A DNA stretch of 64,000 nucleotides from an uncultured Clostridia bacterium (lineage in GTDB: Bacteria; Bacillota; Clostridia; Christensenellales; Borkfalkiaceae). Position 1 is the first letter of the stretch, and every line of letters begins with the position of its first letter. The notes beneath the pieces were generated by a model that worked only from the letters and a program-made list of their open reading frames with translations, was not told the origin of the DNA and ran no database searches. A program made the position numbers and the translations under genes. The stretch is taken from NCBI GenBank assembly GCA_934271255.1, contig CAKQQS010000001.1:248001-312000 (forward strand), written 5' to 3'. Positions 41,356 to 50,503 of the stretch are shown one piece after another.

Positions 41356-42846
41356 TTATAAAAACGTATTTCCGCCCCGCCTTAACCGTTTGTACCTTTT
41401 CTCTTTATCGAGTTCGATAACGCTTTTTTTGACGACGGGGGCGTTCTCCGGCTTCGTCATAAGATAATATCTCAACTCGTCCATCGCGTGGTCGTCTACT
41501 TTTTTAGGTCGGTCGCCCGCGCCCCACCAGTAACTTTTAAACTCGGAAATCATAGTGGGACAAGTCTTGAATATATACAGTTTGGGTTTACCGTTCACGC
41601 CGCGTAAATACCCTTTTACGCGCTGTATCCCCGTGAAAAGGTCTTTATTTACCTTCGTGTTTACGTTGATGCCGTAGTCGTAAAACAACTCGGCAACCGA
41701 GCGGGGCGACGCAAGAGTTTTCTGTTCGGCGGCGGAATCTATCAAAGCGTTCAGCCGCCCGTTAGCCCCCGCTTTCCAACCGAGCCGTTTTGAAATCTCT
41801 TTTATTTTCGACGCGTGGTATTCGACGTCTTTGCCCGCTTCGAAATGCTCGGCTACGACGTATACGTTCCCGTCGTAATCGACGGCGTACCAGTGGCAGG
41901 ACAGCGGATTGTTAAGACCGGGGTCGATTGAAATATTGTCCTGCCAGTCGTAAGGAATATCGAACGGCTCGATAACGTGCGCGCTTTCGTCGAACTCGGG
42001 ATATACCAACCCCGTACCCGACCTGAACTTGCCGTACCGCCGTATCTCCAACTCGTCTTTCGACATACTGTTCGTAAGTTCGGTTATTTCGTCTTCGTTT
42101 AAGTACGGGTTGTCCGCCCATTCGATAAACTCGTACCACACGTTGTCGTCTTTTTTGACGTTTAAAAATATCTCGTCGTACACGAACGTCAAACCTTTTA
42201 AGGGCGTCATCGTGCCGAACATATCCCCCCGCTTGTCGATTAACCGCATTTTACATTCTTTATATATATCTTCCGGCGGTTCTTCGTCAAACCACACGAA
42301 ATCGAGCGAACTGCCCTGAAACTTCTCTCTTCCTTCTTCGCAACTTTTAAACCCGATAACCGACTCGCCGCCGAGCGCGTTCTTAACGCGTATCTGGTCG
42401 ATAACGCCGTATTCGGGAGAACCTTTACTCCCTTCTACCATAGTGATTCCGATTATCTTGTCTTTCGGCAAATACTTCAAAATCTTTTTCTGAGCGACGT
42501 CGCGCTGCACTTCTCTGCTTAACGAAACCACCCACCCGAACACGTTTTTTCGGTTTTCTCTGTACGGGTGAACGCCGAGCGCGATATATATGCTTTCCAC
42601 CGCCCCGCATTCCGTTTTGCCGCTTCTGTTTCCGCCGAAAACCCACCTGTTACGCTTTTGACATTTGTGGAACGCAAGTTGTTTTTTATGCACTTTTTCG
42701 CCCGAGTTGTAGTTCTTCAACGCGTAAGAACACTTCTTGCGTCGTTTAAGTTCGGATTGTATTTCGATTATGCGTTTTATCGCCTGTTTTTGCAGCGGCG
42801 TCAACGCGCTTTCGGATTTTCGGCAAACTTCATTTTCATTCGACAT
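41356..42846 (-). CDS. terL: Phage terminase large subunit
   Basis: 496 residues. ATPase half: Walker A GGNRSGKT (71-78), Walker B FVWFDEE (D187/E188). RNase H-like nuclease half: acidic residues D308 (SIDPG), D370 (LID) and the D451/D452/D456 cluster (DDHAMDEL). All key residues of both activities are present, so the motor is probably functional. It cuts concatemeric DNA and packs it into proheads. AAAGGG precedes the ATG. No typical small terminase subunit is found beside it. Confidence 0.93.
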   Translation of the reverse strand: MSNENEVCRKSESALTPLQKQAIKRIIEIQSELKRRKKCSYALKNYNSGEKVHKKQLAFHKCQKRNRWVFGGNRSGKTECGAVESIYIALGVHPYRENRKNVFGWVVSLSREVQRDVAQKKILKYLPKDKIIGITMVEGSKGSPEYGVIDQIRVKNALGGESVIGFKSCEEGREKFQGSSLDFVWFDEEPPEDIYKECKMRLIDKRGDMFGTMTPLKGLTFVYDEIFLNVKKDDNVWYEFIEWADNPYLNEDEITELTNSMSKDELEIRRYGKFRSGTGLVYPEFDESAHVIEPFDIPYDWQDNISIDPGLNNPLSCHWYAVDYDGNVYVVAEHFEAGKDVEYHASKIKEISKRLGWKAGANGRLNALIDSAAEQKTLASPRSVAELFYDYGINVNTKVNKDLFTGIQRVKGYLRGVNGKPKLYIFKTCPTMISEFKSYWWGAGDRPKKVDDHAMDELRYYLMTKPENAPVVKKSVIELDKEKRYKRLRRGGNTFL

Positions 42847-42854
42847 ATCTACCC

Positions 42855-42883
42855 TTTATATCCCGTTATAAATTAGTTACAAT
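42855..42883 (+). promoter_or_regulatory. Promoter of a leaderless gene (start 42891)
   Basis: TACAAT (42878-42883) ends 7 nt before the ATG; TTTATA (42855-42860) is a fair -35 at 17 nt. Confidence 0.65.
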
Positions 42884-42890
42884 TTGTTCT

Positions 42891-43568
42891 ATGAAACGAT
42901 TCATTATATTTTTCGTTATCTGCGCGCTGAACCCCGTGTTTACGCCCGTCTACGCGGACGAAACCGTTTACCGCCGAGCCGAAACGGAAGGCGTGTACAT
43001 ATACGAAGATTCAAACTGCATACTCCCCGTGTTCGAACTCCCGCCGAGTTATTTCGTCAAAACGGTCGAAGGGGATTCGGAGTTTTCGAGAGCGTTTTTA
43101 TACGACGAATCGGGCGTGCCTTTAATCGACGGATTCGTTAAAAAAAGCGAACTTACTTCCACGCAAGGCGACGTTGAAAACCCTTACCTGCAACTTAAAA
43201 TAACTTCCGTTACCGCCCTTCAAATATATCAGGACGCCAAAATGCAGGTAGTTATACGAAACGTTTTCGCGGGCAGGACGTTTACCTATTTCGGCAGAGC
43301 GAACCTATACGGCAACGAACTCTTTTTCATACGGTACGAAAACACTTTCGGATACGCCGAGCCGACCAAGTTCGCCCCGTTCGACGTACCCGTAAACGAG
43401 TACGGACGGAAAACCCCCGACGCAACCGAACAGGCGAAAACGACGGTCGACAATTTTAGCGCGCTTAAAATATTCATTATTATATTCGTGTCGCTGGCAG
43501 CCCTTCTTATCGTGTTGTCAATTTTCATCAAACCGCAAAAGAAACGAAAATCCGAGTCGGAATTATAA
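42891..43568 (+). CDS. Secreted, C-terminally anchored SH3-like protein
   Basis: 225 residues: signal peptide (about 1-22, cut after VYA), an extracytoplasmic part with bacterial SH3-like strands (GVYIYEDSNCILPVFELP then SYFVKTV), and one C-terminal TM helix (about 192-212) with a basic tail (KPQKKRKSE). It lies opposite in strand inside the phage cassette, between TerL and the regulator-like gene, and overlaps the latter's end by 6 nt. Its layout repeats that of the 876-residue protein at 44635. Its promoter suggests a leaderless mRNA. Confidence 0.75.
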   Translation: MKRFIIFFVICALNPVFTPVYADETVYRRAETEGVYIYEDSNCILPVFELPPSYFVKTVEGDSEFSRAFLYDESGVPLIDGFVKKSELTSTQGDVENPYLQLKITSVTALQIYQDAKMQVVIRNVFAGRTFTYFGRANLYGNELFFIRYENTFGYAEPTKFAPFDVPVNEYGRKTPDATEQAKTTVDNFSALKIFIIIFVSLAALLIVLSIFIKPQKKRKSESEL

Positions 43569-44009
43569 TCTCGATTCTTCGTACAACTCGCTCATATCGG
43601 CAAAATACCTTAATTTAAGACAGTTTTCGTCAAACCACGCTTCCGTAAGCCCCGCCCGTTCAAGGTACCCCATAAACTTCAAAAACAACCGTCGCTGTAT
43701 TCTGAAATACTGTCTGTCGCCGGATTTCGGATGCAACCGTTTAACCACGCTGGTTTTGAAATAACGGTACTCGAAATACTCCAACTCTTCGTCCGTGAAC
43801 CCCGATAACGCCTCGTCCATTTTCTCTTTGGTTTCTCCTATTATCTCTTTCGCGTCGTTGAGCCTTATTATATCGTTTGCAATTCTTTCGCAATCGTACT
43901 CCGAATAAAACCCCGCCATCGCCTTGTCGAACGCCAACGCCCTTAACTGGTCTTGAAGTTTGTTTAGTTTCGGATACGAATACAATAAAACTTTACCGTA
44001 ATTTTTCAT
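43563..44009 (-). CDS. Phage-cassette regulator-like protein (ArpU/RinA or sigma-region-4-like)
   Basis: 148 residues from the ATG at 44009, which has a consensus AAGGAGGTG. Two parts: a helical N-terminus (NKLQDQLRALAFDKAM) and a C-terminal helix-turn-helix-like region (FTDEELEYFEYRYFKTSVVKRL then RQYFRIQRRLFLKFMGYLER) of the kind found in late-gene activators encoded just upstream of terminases in Firmicute prophages. A small terminase subunit is the main alternative. Confidence 0.55.
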   Translation of the reverse strand: MKNYGKVLLYSYPKLNKLQDQLRALAFDKAMAGFYSEYDCERIANDIIRLNDAKEIIGETKEKMDEALSGFTDEELEYFEYRYFKTSVVKRLHPKSGDRQYFRIQRRLFLKFMGYLERAGLTEAWFDENCLKLRYFADMSELYEESRL

Positions 44010-44099
44010 ATAACCACCTCCTTTTTTACCGCTGCTTATAAGCCGAAAATCTTCAATTTTCAAACATCGATTTTGCTAGAAAATTACTGTACTTTTTGC

Positions 44100-44117
44100 A
44101 ATAAACAAATGTTTATT
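44100..44117. promoter_or_regulatory. Inverted repeat upstream of the phage cassette (operator candidate)
   Basis: AATAAACA and TGTTTATT flank a 2-nt centre about 90 nt before the first cassette gene, in AT-rich DNA. No good minus-strand -35/-10 pair was found nearby. Confidence 0.45.
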
Positions 44118-44451
44118 TTTAAGGTTTTTTAAAGCCCGACGAATATGTCGGACGTAAATTAAACCTGATAGTTTTTTCGGGATTTTCACCCTTTTCGTTC
44201 GCGGGCTTAACCGCGGCTATTTGCGATTATTTTCCCCTTTGTCGGCGGGATTTCGTTTGTTTCGTCGGCGGGATTTATCCCTCGTCTTTTACAAATCGTT
44301 ACCTTGCCGCTTGCGGGTTCGCCCGTTCGTTTTCGTCGGGACTATCGCCCTTTGACGTTTTCATTAAAGCACACTCGTCGGCGATTTTCAAGAGTTACCG
44401 ACACCAAAATCAAAAAAAGTTTAATAATTTTGTTTAACTGTCGGTAAACCT
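44118..44451. other. Long intergenic stretch without recognisable gene
   Basis: More than 300 nt between the divergent phage cassette and the propeller gene. It contains repeated GTCGGCGGGATTT segments (44233 and 44261 area) and several short GC stems but no ORF with a ribosome site. Confidence 0.6.
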
Positions 44452-44480
44452 TGACAAGCCTTCTTTTAGGTGCTAAACTA
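44452..44480 (+). promoter_or_regulatory. Upstream promoter of the propeller protein gene
   Basis: TTGACA (44452-44457), 17-nt spacer, TAAACT (44475-44480). A second, TGT-extended TATACT lies at 44598-44603. Confidence 0.75.
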
Positions 44481-44567
44481 TTTTGCTTTTTAGATAGTAA
44501 CACAAAAAATATGACAAAAACGCGTAGTATTTATTTTTTATTTGGAAAAACTACGGAAAAATTGATT

Positions 44568-44583
44568 AAAAGTATATACTTTT
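44568..44583. promoter_or_regulatory. Perfect 16-bp palindrome between the two promoters
   Basis: AAAAGTATATACTTTT lies where the -35 of the downstream promoter would be; it could be a repressor or activator site. Confidence 0.5.
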
Positions 44584-44634
44584 AAAGTTTTTTTTGTTAT
44601 ACTAGATATAACTATACCGATATCGAAGAGTATT

Positions 44635-47265
44635 ATGAAACATATTAAAAACGTAAAACTTAATATTGCGATTATCATTTCAGCGTTGATATTGTTATTG
44701 ACGCCTTTCGTTTTAAAACCCGCGTTTGCCGACGGCGGCGACAAGGTTACGCTTGGCATTTCTTCGCCGGCGACGTATCTCGAATACTACGCGTTGACTT
44801 CGCCGATAGACGTTTCTTCGACGAACGATTATTTCGCCGTTGCCGAAAGCGAAAGAATATCCGTGTACGACGTAAAGGAAAATATGTGGCTCGGGCAAAA
44901 CCGTCAGGGATTTTTATGGGAAGAAGCGAACGAAATCAAACAAATCGAACTGATAGGCGACACGCTGTACCTTTTGGACAGCGGGCTTAACCTTTGGTCG
45001 TTCGATTTCGCAACGCCCGACGCTACGCCGACGAATCTCGGAATACCTTGCGCGTATTTCGCGGTAAGTCAGAATTATCTTGCGGTAAGCCAAAACGGAC
45101 AAGTACGAGTTTACGACAGGTCGAACTTAACGCTGTTCTCGTCGACGGTGGCGACTATCGACAAAACCGCCGCGTTCATCGGCGGCGACTACCTTTATTA
45201 TTTCGCGACGGGTAGCGCGAACACGGTTATAAAAAGGTCGACTATCATCAAAACGGACGAATTGACGCTTAAAGCGGACGACTCGTTCAGCCTTACCATT
45301 TCCCCCACCGCCACGATAGCGACTAACGTCAAATACGTTACCGTATACAAAAACGTGTTGTACGTTACGGCAATCGGGGAAGAAAACGGCAGCGTTATGG
45401 CAGTCGAACTCGTAAACGGCGGTATTGCGAAAACCGTAATTTCGGCGGATAAAGAGTCTACCGATTTCAGCGTTTTGAAAAATCCGCAAGGGCTTTGCGC
45501 CAAAGACGACGTTTTGTTCGTAACGGACAAAACCGAAAACGCCATCAAGGGTTACGACGTCAAAACGTACGAATACGCGGACGTTTGCATAGCGACGGAA
45601 GTAAACTATAAAACGAGATTATATAACGTTCTCGACGTGTCGACGCATAACGGCGTAACGTACACGCTCGAAACGGAAAAGTTATCGACGATTAAACAGG
45701 GCAAAATAGTCGATTCCGTTCGGTTCAACGACTTGGCGGACATTGCGTTTACCCCCACCACGCTGTGCGTAGGCGACAAGTACGCGTTGATTTCCAACTC
45801 GTCGTGTTTCGCGTTTATCGATTTGGCGACGAAACGCCCCGTACTCATACACGGCTCTAACCGTTACGACAACTACGAAACTAATATAAGTATTTGCGAT
45901 ATAACTTTCTCGGACGGGCATTTCTATATTTTAAAACACACCAACGTAGACTACGTTGCCAAATATTGCGAAGAAACGCTTACGACGGAAGAGTCGACGA
46001 AAATATCCGTTACCGAAAACGCAAAGAAACTCGCCGTCGACATCGAAGGGCAAATATATATTTACACGGACAACGGCACGACTCAGAACATTTATTGTTA
46101 CGATTCAACCGGCGTGTCTACCGCTACCAAACAAATATCCATCACGGCTAAAAAGATTCAGGTCGATTTGTCGGGCAACCTTTACATACTCAAATACGAC
46201 AACAAGTTGGCGATTTTAACGAGCGACAAAGAAAGTTTGACGGAATACGACATAACGGTAAACGAAAACTTACCGCAAACGCTTTCGGCTAACTCGGTCG
46301 CGGTAGACTATTACAGTATGGACGCGTATTTCTCGTTCGCGGGCAAAGGACTCGTGGCGAAAGCCCCCATAGTCATATCCTGCGCGACGAACGTCAAGAT
46401 ACCCGAATCCCTTTCGCTAACCGGCGACTCGGCGTCCGACGACGTAACTTTTTACACTCTTAAAGCGGGTACGAAAGTTTTCAACTTCGACGTGTTTAAA
46501 CTCGACGCTCCCACTTTTAACTATATCGGTTACGAAACGTACGACGGCTCGGCGGCGTATATCAAAATAGGCGAAACGGAACTTTTCGACATATTGCTCG
46601 GAAAAACGGCTTGTTTCGTCAAAAAATCAAACTCCGTCGTTATGGATTCGCCGTTTAAAGACGCCACCATAACCAAAGTGTACACGATAACGACTGCGGG
46701 CGTTTACAACTATCCCATGCTGTTCAGCGTACCGACACTCGACGACCCCACCGTATGGGACAACAAATCTTCCCCCGTATTTTTGACGGGCGCGGAAATA
46801 TTGACGGAAAACACTATTCTGACCGTACATAAAACTGTTGATTTCAACGGCAGAAACTTCTCGTACGTTTCATACGACTTTAACGGAAAAACTATTTACG
46901 CTTACGTTTATTCGGGGCTTACGAGCGGAACGCTTATGGAAGACCTGGCGCTGAAAGATTATTCTTACGAAAGCGTTCGCGTTAAAAACGGAAAACTGCC
47001 CGTATACGCGGCGGACCGTTCGACGGTGATAACTTATTTAAGCCAAGACACGAAAGTTAAGGTTTTAGGCGAAGAAAACGGGTATAAACTCGTACACTTC
47101 GAACAGGACGGCGATTTAATAGTCGGTTACGTATCGAACAAAGCGTTCCCGAAAAAAGGCGAAAACGCATTAAGAAACACTTTGATATTTATGCTTTTGG
47201 CAACGTCGATTGCGGTAACTTCGGTATACCTTATATGGCGATTCAATTCGGACAAAAGATATTGA
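44635..47265 (+). CDS. Large surface protein: beta-propeller, SH3-like modules, C-terminal anchor
   Basis: 876 residues. Signal peptide (about 8-32, ending KPAFA), a long beta-rich region with repeated blade-like units (VSQNYLAVSQNGQVRVYDR, CAKDDVLFVTDKTENAIKGYD, FSDGHFYILKH) reading as one or two propellers, then SH3-like segments (about 610-840) and a C-terminal TM helix (about 848-868) with a short basic tail. No catalytic motif seen. Probably a cell-surface scaffold or sensor. Only a weak GAAGAG ribosome site is present. Confidence 0.75.
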   Translation: MKHIKNVKLNIAIIISALILLLTPFVLKPAFADGGDKVTLGISSPATYLEYYALTSPIDVSSTNDYFAVAESERISVYDVKENMWLGQNRQGFLWEEANEIKQIELIGDTLYLLDSGLNLWSFDFATPDATPTNLGIPCAYFAVSQNYLAVSQNGQVRVYDRSNLTLFSSTVATIDKTAAFIGGDYLYYFATGSANTVIKRSTIIKTDELTLKADDSFSLTISPTATIATNVKYVTVYKNVLYVTAIGEENGSVMAVELVNGGIAKTVISADKESTDFSVLKNPQGLCAKDDVLFVTDKTENAIKGYDVKTYEYADVCIATEVNYKTRLYNVLDVSTHNGVTYTLETEKLSTIKQGKIVDSVRFNDLADIAFTPTTLCVGDKYALISNSSCFAFIDLATKRPVLIHGSNRYDNYETNISICDITFSDGHFYILKHTNVDYVAKYCEETLTTEESTKISVTENAKKLAVDIEGQIYIYTDNGTTQNIYCYDSTGVSTATKQISITAKKIQVDLSGNLYILKYDNKLAILTSDKESLTEYDITVNENLPQTLSANSVAVDYYSMDAYFSFAGKGLVAKAPIVISCATNVKIPESLSLTGDSASDDVTFYTLKAGTKVFNFDVFKLDAPTFNYIGYETYDGSAAYIKIGETELFDILLGKTACFVKKSNSVVMDSPFKDATITKVYTITTAGVYNYPMLFSVPTLDDPTVWDNKSSPVFLTGAEILTENTILTVHKTVDFNGRNFSYVSYDFNGKTIYAYVYSGLTSGTLMEDLALKDYSYESVRVKNGKLPVYAADRSTVITYLSQDTKVKVLGEENGYKLVHFEQDGDLIVGYVSNKAFPKKGENALRNTLIFMLLATSIAVTSVYLIWRFNSDKRY

Positions 47266-47320
47266 TTAAACTTCGGCGGCAGTAAATACGAAAAATATTA
47301 AAACGTAAGAAGGTTTTATA

Positions 47321-48157
47321 ATGGACTGGCAACAAATATGGGAAAACGTTCAGAACTGGCTGACTAATTCGGGCATTAAACTGCTTATCTCGATAATTAT
47401 TCTGGTAATTTCTTTTATCATAATAAACCGCATAAGCAAATCCATCGCGAAAAAAGGAACGAAACCCGAAAAATTAGGTCTGTTGACCAAAAAAAGGCTA
47501 GACCCCGCGGTGTACAGAACGCTTGCGTACGTTACGAAAGTTATTTTGAAAATACTCGTCGTGCTTGCGCTTATAGGCTATCTCGGAATAGACACGTCGG
47601 CGGTATCGGCGTTAATAGCTTCGCTCGGCGTAGGTATCGGGCTTGCGATAAACGGAACGCTGTCCAACATGGCGGGCGGAATACTTTTACTGATAACGCA
47701 CCCTTTCCGCGACGGCGATTTCATCTCGGCGAACGGGTACGAAGGCACGGTCGAAGACATTTTCATCTGCAACACCAAAATACGCACTTGCGACAACAAA
47801 GTCGTTTATATTCCCAACAGCAAACTTTCCACGACGGAAATCATCAACTATACCGCGAAAGACACGCGTAGAGTCGATTTGAACTTTTGCGTCGCTTACT
47901 CGGAAGATTTTGAAAAGGTAAAAGGCATAATACGTCGCGTAGCGGAACAAAACCCGTTGATACTGACGGACCCCGCCCCGCTTGTTCGCGTAAACGAATA
48001 CGTAGATAACGGTATGAACGTATTCACCGCCGTATGGTGCAAAAAAGAAGATTACTGGACGGTTACGTTCGATATGAACGAAAACGTTAAAAAGGCGTTG
48101 GACGAGAACGGCGTTTCCGTTCCCCTGCCCCAACTCGACGTCCATCTGGACAAATAA
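47321..48157 (+). CDS. mscS: Small-conductance mechanosensitive channel (MscS family)
   Basis: 278 residues. Three N-terminal TM helices (about 18-35, 65-85, 92-125), with pore helix TM3 carrying SLGVGIGLAINGTLSNMAGG, followed by the beta and alpha/beta cytoplasmic domains (RDGDFISANGYEGTVEDIF). It opens on membrane tension to release solutes during hypo-osmotic shock. AGAAGG precedes the ATG. It is 55 nt after the propeller gene and may share its transcript. Confidence 0.95.
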   Translation: MDWQQIWENVQNWLTNSGIKLLISIIILVISFIIINRISKSIAKKGTKPEKLGLLTKKRLDPAVYRTLAYVTKVILKILVVLALIGYLGIDTSAVSALIASLGVGIGLAINGTLSNMAGGILLLITHPFRDGDFISANGYEGTVEDIFICNTKIRTCDNKVVYIPNSKLSTTEIINYTAKDTRRVDLNFCVAYSEDFEKVKGIIRRVAEQNPLILTDPAPLVRVNEYVDNGMNVFTAVWCKKEDYWTVTFDMNENVKKALDENGVSVPLPQLDVHLDK

Positions 48158-48335
48158 TCGCGTTACTTTTGCTTTTAAGAGTAACGGCGGATTTGCCGAA
48201 AGGGTTTGTTAAACCGTCGGGCAAAAAGTCGTAACTTTCGTCGATTTGTGTCGACAAGTCGGGAATAACGACGGTTTAGCCGCTCTCTGCGACGACTTAA
48301 AACGACGAAAAAACTCGTCTTTATAAAAAACAAAC

Positions 48336-48371
48336 AGCCCCGCGTCGCCTTGATTAAAGCGACGCGGGGCT
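48336..48371. terminator. Terminator after mscS
   Basis: AGCCCCGCGTCGC/GCGACGCGGGGCT 13-bp stem with T on both outer sides. Nothing recognisable lies in 48158-48335. Confidence 0.85.
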
Positions 48372-48384
48372 TTCGTATTATTTA

Positions 48385-48413
48385 AAAAGGGAAGACTCGT
48401 TCGCTTCCCTTTT
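48385..48413 (-). terminator. Terminator of the gyrB-gyrA-pepM18-GNAT side
   Basis: AAAAGGGAAG/CTTCCCTTTT 10-bp perfect stem ending in TTTTT on the minus strand. Confidence 0.7.
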
Positions 48414-48513
48414 CCTATTAGTTTTATGGCGTTTTGCCGTAAAATCTGCCGTTTTACGCGACGCGAGGCGGGTTCAGTGTAAATCCCTTCACCCCCTGCG
48501 TTATCGCGGTTTA

Positions 48514-49083
48514 TCAGTCTTTGCTCAGTTTATGCGCTTTGATTTTAGTGCCGACTTTCGATTGCGGGTACAGTATAAAATACAGATTGTACAGTTCCGC
48601 CTGCAAGTCAAGGTCGTGTTCTTCATTGCGGTATTCCATTATTTTAAGATGTACGCCGTTCATTTCCGCGCTGTAATCGGTGAACTCGAACCCGTTTTTA
48701 AGATAGAAATCTATTCTTTTTTCCTTGCAATATCTCGCGTCGCCCGAATAGTAGTCGGGCGATTCGACTTCTGCGATTATGCTTTTATATTTGCCGTAAC
48801 GCTCTTTTATTATCTTTAAAAAAGCCGAGCCCGTTCCCTTATGGCGATACGTTGCGAATACGTCTAAATAGTCGATTAGCACGCATCTGTCCGAGTTTTG
48901 CACGGCGAACGCGCACGCTATCATACGGCTGTTGTCGAAAAGCCCCAGACATTCGTATTTGCCGTTCAACACAAGGTTTTCTATTTTTTTAAAGGGTTTC
49001 AGTTCTTCGGACGGGAAATCCCGTTTCATTTCCTTTCCGTACACCGCCTTGGCCTGTTCTATCGTCAATACTTCTACGTGCAT
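48514..49083 (-). CDS. GNAT-family N-acetyltransferase
   Basis: 189 residues. Acetyl-CoA pyrophosphate loop RHKGTGSAF (motif A, near residues 80-88), preceded by the DYLDVFATY strand, and a C-terminal YLKNGFEF strand. Substrate unknown. AAAAGGAAAA precedes the ATG. It starts 10 nt after the aminopeptidase gene, so it is co-transcribed. Confidence 0.85.
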   Translation of the reverse strand: MHVEVLTIEQAKAVYGKEMKRDFPSEELKPFKKIENLVLNGKYECLGLFDNSRMIACAFAVQNSDRCVLIDYLDVFATYRHKGTGSAFLKIIKERYGKYKSIIAEVESPDYYSGDARYCKEKRIDFYLKNGFEFTDYSAEMNGVHLKIMEYRNEEHDLDLQAELYNLYFILYPQSKVGTKIKAHKLSKD

Positions 49084-49093
49084 GATTTTCCTT

Positions 49094-50491
49094 TTACTTT
49101 TTCATAAACGCTTTAAACGCCTTGTATGTTTCGTACAAATCCGTTTTCGCTACAACTTCCAACGGCGCGTGCATCGAAAGTACGGGAACGCCCAAATCTA
49201 CCGTGTCGATGTTGTGTTCCGCTATATACATAGCAACGGTACCGCCGCCGCCTACGTCTACCTTACCGAGTTCCGCCGTCTGCCACAAAACGTTCGCTTC
49301 GTCAAACGTTCTTCTTACTTCTCCGACGAACTCCGCGCTTGCGTCGCTCGACCCGCTTTTTCCGCGCGCGCCCGTGAACTTGCACATAACTACGCCCGCG
49401 TTCATTATTGCTGCGTTGTTCTTTTCAAACACTTCCGCGTACATAGGATCGTAACCCGCCGAAACGTCCGCCGACAAACAAGCCGAACGCGATTTGATAA
49501 CCGCGACGTCTTTGCCGAACGCTTTCGCAATTTCGCCGAGCAAGTCTATCATAAGTTTGCATCTCATGCCGCTTACGCCTTCGCTGCCTATTTCTTCTTT
49601 GTCGGCAAGAACGGTCATAACCGTGTTGTCGCCGTCGTCGTCTAATAACGCCGTAAGAGCGGGATACGCGCATACTCTGTCGTCGTGTCCGTAGCCTAAT
49701 ATCATAGAACGGTCAAGTCCCAAATCTCTCGCTTTGTCCGCGGGAACGGCGCTTATCTCCGCCGATATAAGGTCGCTTTCCGTTACGCCGTATTTTTCGT
49801 TCAACAGCCTTAAAACGTTGAGTTTAACGCCGTCTTTAACGTCGCCGTACGGTTCGCTGCCGACTAAAAGGTTAAGCCCTTCGCCGCTGAACGCCGTCGC
49901 AAGCGGTAACGCCGACTGATCTTTCGCAAGATGGGGTAACAAGTCCGTTATGCAAAATACGGGATCGTCGTCGTCTTCGCCGATGACTACGTTTACTTTT
50001 TCGCCGCTTGCCTTGACGATAACGCCGTGCAAAGCAAGGGGAATTGTAGTCCATTGATATTTTCTTATACCGCCGTAATAGTGCGGTTTAAGATACGCCA
50101 AATCTTCGTTTTCGTAAAGGGGGTGTTGCTTTAAGTCGAGTCTTGGCGAATCGATATGAGCCGCGCAAATCTTTACGCCTTGCTCCAAATCTTTTTTGCC
50201 GATTTTAAACGCTATCAGACTCTTGCCCCTGTTGTTAAGATAATATTTTCCGCCGACTTTCAATTCGTCGCCTAAATTGTATTCGGTATACCCCGCCTTT
50301 TCTGCAAGCGCGATAGCCGAAACGACCGCTTCCCTTTCGGTTTTACTGTCGTTCAGGAACGAAATATAATCTTTCGCGTAATCAAACACGTCCTTTTTAT
50401 ACCCGTCCGTCGCGTCTTTGAACGCCTTTTTCTTAACGTAAAATAATTGTTCTTTTAAAAGTTCTTCTTTACTCTTTTTTTCTTTTTCCAT
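49094..50491 (-). CDS. M18-family aminopeptidase
   Basis: 465 residues, matching the M18 (aspartyl/leucyl aminopeptidase I) size. Zinc and catalytic motifs: AAHIDSPRLDLK, LADKEEIGSEG and SMHAPLEVV, with SADVSAGYDP in between. It removes N-terminal, often acidic, residues from cytoplasmic peptides. AAGGTGAT precedes the ATG. Confidence 0.94.
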   Translation of the reverse strand: MEKEKKSKEELLKEQLFYVKKKAFKDATDGYKKDVFDYAKDYISFLNDSKTEREAVVSAIALAEKAGYTEYNLGDELKVGGKYYLNNRGKSLIAFKIGKKDLEQGVKICAAHIDSPRLDLKQHPLYENEDLAYLKPHYYGGIRKYQWTTIPLALHGVIVKASGEKVNVVIGEDDDDPVFCITDLLPHLAKDQSALPLATAFSGEGLNLLVGSEPYGDVKDGVKLNVLRLLNEKYGVTESDLISAEISAVPADKARDLGLDRSMILGYGHDDRVCAYPALTALLDDDGDNTVMTVLADKEEIGSEGVSGMRCKLMIDLLGEIAKAFGKDVAVIKSRSACLSADVSAGYDPMYAEVFEKNNAAIMNAGVVMCKFTGARGKSGSSDASAEFVGEVRRTFDEANVLWQTAELGKVDVGGGGTVAMYIAEHNIDTVDLGVPVLSMHAPLEVVAKTDLYETYKAFKAFMKK

Positions 50492-50503
50492 AATATCACC
50501 TTT

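Noticed and set aside
48158..48335. Small structured RNA after mscS
   Set aside because: Some short stems exist but no promoter or clear architecture; left as plain intergenic DNA.
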